The notes under the pieces were generated by a model that saw nothing but the letters and a program-made list of their open reading frames with translations, had not been told where the DNA came from and did not search any database. DNA of 9,172 bases from Actinomycetota bacterium (lineage in GTDB: Bacteria > Actinomycetota > Thermoleophilia > Gaiellales > Gaiellaceae), in contig VAXK01000118.1 in NCBI GenBank assembly GCA_005885565.1, forward strand, positions 1-9,172. Reading direction: 5' to 3'. Of the stretch, positions 6,801 to 9,172 are shown one piece after another (position 1 is the first letter of the stretch; every line of letters starts with the position of its first letter). The position numbers and the translations under genes are program-made.

Positions 6801-6939
6801 CGATCCTGTCCAGCCGTGGGGTGCCCGACTTCAGGGAAGCGGGGAATCCCGAAGCGCTTGCCCCGCTCCCGTACAAGACGAACAGGAACCCCACGACAAC
6901 CACGAAAGCCGGTGCCCATAAGCCGCGCCGAACCGACAT
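3814..6939 (-). CDS. Secreted EXORDIUM/phosphate-induced-protein-like domain fused to nine IPT/TIG repeats
   Basis: A 1041-residue exported protein. Residues 1-29 form a signal peptide (RR, hydrophobic stretch 9-23, likely cut after ASA at 27-29). Residues 66-326 resemble the plant EXORDIUM / phosphate-induced protein 1 family: LTYHGGPV near the start, LTDSQLEAEI (163-172), TLYFLFTPPDV (187-197), ASHEHNEAITDPNLNAWYD (259-277), then DKCAWIFG and HHYFLQEEW. This part holds all eight cysteines (154, 162, 200, 208, 214, 241, 287, 324), suggesting disulphides. Nine IPT/TIG domains follow, starting near 334, 415, 494, 573, 651, 729, 807, 885 and 963, each opening with a xTxFxP motif. There is no C-terminal membrane anchor or LPXTG. 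ATG 6939 has AGGGGG 8 nt upstream. It sits unexpectedly between pyrK and pyrD. Secretion and IPT repeats are firm; the EXORDIUM relationship is by remembered motif similarity, and the function is unknown. Confidence 0.85.
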   Translation of the reverse strand: MSVRRGLWAPAFVVVVGFLFVLYGSGASASGFPASLKSGTPRLDRIGGIVPPKPPAGLAPVGPLGSGNLTYHGGPVMHTNTTYAIYWVPSGYSIGSTYRTVIDQYLGDVAADNGKKSNVYATDAQYSDGSGHIAYTSTFAGSVIDSTDFPVGDCSEFETSICLTDSQLEAEIQSVVEAHGWPENNHTLYFLFTPPDVGSCFGDPIAGCAYEDYCAYHSYFGTGSGQIAYANQPWTYGTFSCDEGEYPNGSEADPTLNVASHEHNEAITDPNLNAWYDAAGFENGDKCAWIFGSLNGTPGASYNQTINGHHYFLQEEWSNSGSLCRQDMPDTTPTITGFTPSSGPEGTRVTISGTNLTGASAVRFHGTASSFTVNSAIQITATVPTGATTGPIAVTTPGGVAASASDFTVTLAPPAISSFSPASSPVGTTVTINGAHLGGASDVTFGGVSTAPSTIVSPSQIKAAVPADARTGQIGVTTPGGTGLSAASFKVLPKLTSFTPGGGAAGDSVTIAGSGFTDVSAVKFNGVAATTVTVDSDHQITATVPAAATIGKLSVVTAGGTATSAANFVVVPTVTGFSPGSAAAASPVVVDGTGFGGVTSVKVNGVAAGFALLSKVQLRLTVPAGATSGTISVTTAGGTATSAAALSVLPRVTGFTPSAAPVGATVTISGNAFGGATSVLFNGAVAVPATVTATKITVVEPADASTGKLTVVTGAGPGQSAGTFKVLPKLTSFTPASGPAGTSVTIAGSGFTDVSAVKLNGVAAGYGVDSDHQITATVPATATTGKLSVVTAGGTATSLTSFLAVPTITGFAPGSAAAASTVVVDGTGFGGVTSVKVNGVAAGFAVLSKLQLRLSVPAGASSGAISVTTPGGTATSAGTLSVLPRVTAFTPSSAATGSTVTIYGNAFGGATNVLFNGVSTVPATVIPTKITVPVPADASTGKLTVATGAGAGQSAGTFKVLPKLTSFSPGSGVVGTSVTIHGSGFTDVTAVKFNGLAASSYTVDTPGQITAMVPLGASTGKTSVLTAGGTALSTTSFVVTP
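3817..5460 (-). repeat. Tandem super-repeat of IPT domains (A-B-C-A-B-C-A, about 705 bp period)
   Basis: Within the IPT-repeat gene three domain types alternate. Type A opens with KLTSF, type B with the PGSAAAAS/VVVDGTGFGGVTSVKVNG wording, and type C with RVT and the NAFGGAT wording. Unit 1 is about 5460-4756 (A-B-C, 235 residues), unit 2 about 4755-4054 (A-B-C, 234 residues), and 4053-3817 is a final A. By eye the units are also close at DNA level; for example, the stretch coding VTSVKVNGVAAGF is almost the same near 4425-4460 and 5128-5165. The domain just before the array (about 415-491 of the protein) is C-like. Confidence 0.88.
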
Positions 6940-7015
6940 CTGCCTGACCCCCTGGATGGAGATTTGCTCAGGAAAACCTGGCGGAAATTAACACTCTCTC
7001 TGAGAGAAGGGAAGA
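6940..7015 (-). other. Low-G+C spacer between pyrK and the secreted-protein gene
   Basis: A 76-bp stretch of about 51% G+C in a neighbourhood of 70-80%. It holds a 13-nt inverted repeat (TCTCTC-A-GAGAGA, 7007-6995) followed by TGTTAATTT, and the Shine-Dalgarno of the next gene. The T-rich bases after the repeat could make a weak terminator for pyrK, or the AT-rich bases could be a promoter. I see no convincing -35/-10 pair and no remnant of the missing pyrD 5' end. Confidence 0.45.
6948..6953 (-). promoter_or_regulatory. Shine-Dalgarno site of the EXORDIUM-like/IPT gene
   Basis: AGGGGG on the minus strand, 8 nt before ATG 6939. It shows that this gene has its own translation start, independent of pyrK. 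Confidence 0.6.
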
Positions 7016-7661
7016 TCACGATCGAGCGGCCGCGAGAACAGGACCTTCGACACAGAGACGCCGCAGCTCGCCGTCGATCTCGACCGCGCAGCCGTAGCAC
7101 GCGCCGTAGCCGCAGGCCATCGGCGCCTCCCAGGCGAGCTGGGCGTCCGGGACGAGCCGCCGGACCGCCTCGAGCATCGGCTCCGGGCCGCAGGCGAGGA
7201 CGTCGCGGTCGAGCGGCATCGCCTCGGTCACGTAGGTCGGCTCGACGACGACCTCCGCGCGCGGCAGGAGCGCCGCGGCCTCCGCGTGGCGGGGCGACCG
7301 GAAGCCGAGGATCGCCGGAGGGCCGCCGAGGGCCTGCGACAGGTAGGGCAGCGGCGCGATCCCGATCCCGCCGCCGACGAGGAGCGGCCGCTCGACGTCG
7401 AGGTCGAAGCCGTTCCCGAGCGGGCCGAGGACGCGGAGGTGGTCGCCCGGGCCGAGGGCACAGAGGGCGCGGGTTCCGGGGCCGATCGGGTCGACGAGGA
7501 ACGCGAGCTCGCCGGGCGGCGCGAGGCAGAGGCTCATCGGCCGCGGGAGAAGCCGCCCCGGCGCCTCCAGCATGAAGAATTGTCCCGGCCGGCCGGGCTC
7601 GAGCCCGCCGCGCCGCACGCGCAGGAGCGTGTACGGACCGACGGGCTCGACGCCGACGACG

Positions 7662-7687
<26 letters not shown>
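7016..7687 (-). CDS. pyrK: Dihydroorotate dehydrogenase electron transfer subunit PyrK
   Basis: PyrK carries FAD and a [2Fe-2S] cluster and passes electrons from PyrD's FMN to NAD. The 223-residue protein shows the FAD-binding RPMSL (49-53), GPLGNGF (88-94), the nucleotide-binding GGGIGIAPL (105-113), CGPEPML (166-172), and the iron-sulphur cysteines C192, C197, C200 and C212 with spacing C-x4-C-x2-C-x11-C, just as in the family. The start is TTG at 7687, the only start codon before the first beta strand; AGGA lies 5 nt upstream at 7696-7693. It overlaps the end of carB by 26 nt, so the two are co-translated. In most genomes pyrD follows directly; here the secreted IPT-repeat gene comes between. 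All cofactor-binding motifs are intact, so this subunit should be functional. Confidence 0.95.

Positions 7688-9172
<1,485 letters not shown>

Overview
The window is GC-rich (roughly 75-80% G+C in housekeeping genes by hand counts on sample lines). Every gene I can support lies on the minus strand, so the transcription order runs from high to low coordinates: carB (5' end cut off) - pyrK - large secreted EXORDIUM-like/IPT-repeat protein - pyrD - mihF - gmk - rpoZ - coaBC - moxR (3' end cut off). An actinobacterial-type integration host factor (mihF) followed by gmk, rpoZ and coaBC, downstream of carB and pyrD, is a classic actinobacterial arrangement. The use of PyrK with PyrD, and the wording of the IHF protein, suggest a deep-branching actinobacterium such as class Thermoleophilia. 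That class assignment is an inference, not a search result.

Pyrimidine part (9172-7016 and 3797-2802): carB supplies carbamoyl phosphate. pyrK and pyrD together should make the NAD-dependent dihydroorotate dehydrogenase. carB and pyrK overlap and are surely co-translated. pyrK and pyrD, which would normally be adjacent, are separated by a 3.1-kb gene for a secreted protein. pyrD lacks about 18 N-terminal codons and reads past its expected end into mihF. This is the most unusual part of the window.

Intervening gene (6939-3814): a signal peptide, an EXORDIUM/phosphate-induced-protein-like domain with eight cysteines and an HExxE motif, then nine IPT/TIG immunoglobulin-like domains. Seven of these form an A-B-C-A-B-C-A super-repeat of about 705 bp. 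Its N-terminal coding part is clearly lower in G+C (about 60%) than its neighbours, and it is preceded by a 76-bp spacer of about 51% G+C.

Information-processing and cofactor part (2866-395): mihF, gmk and rpoZ are chained by overlapping ends. A good promoter with an extended -10 element lies just before mihF, spaced so that the mRNA could start at or next to the GTG start codon (leaderless). A 156-bp spacer with two strong GC hairpins separates rpoZ from coaBC. coaBC overlaps the start of a MoxR-type AAA+ ATPase gene that has a strong Shine-Dalgarno sequence. There is no gene-free stretch longer than 300 bp, and I see no tRNA, rRNA, CRISPR, transposase or attachment site.
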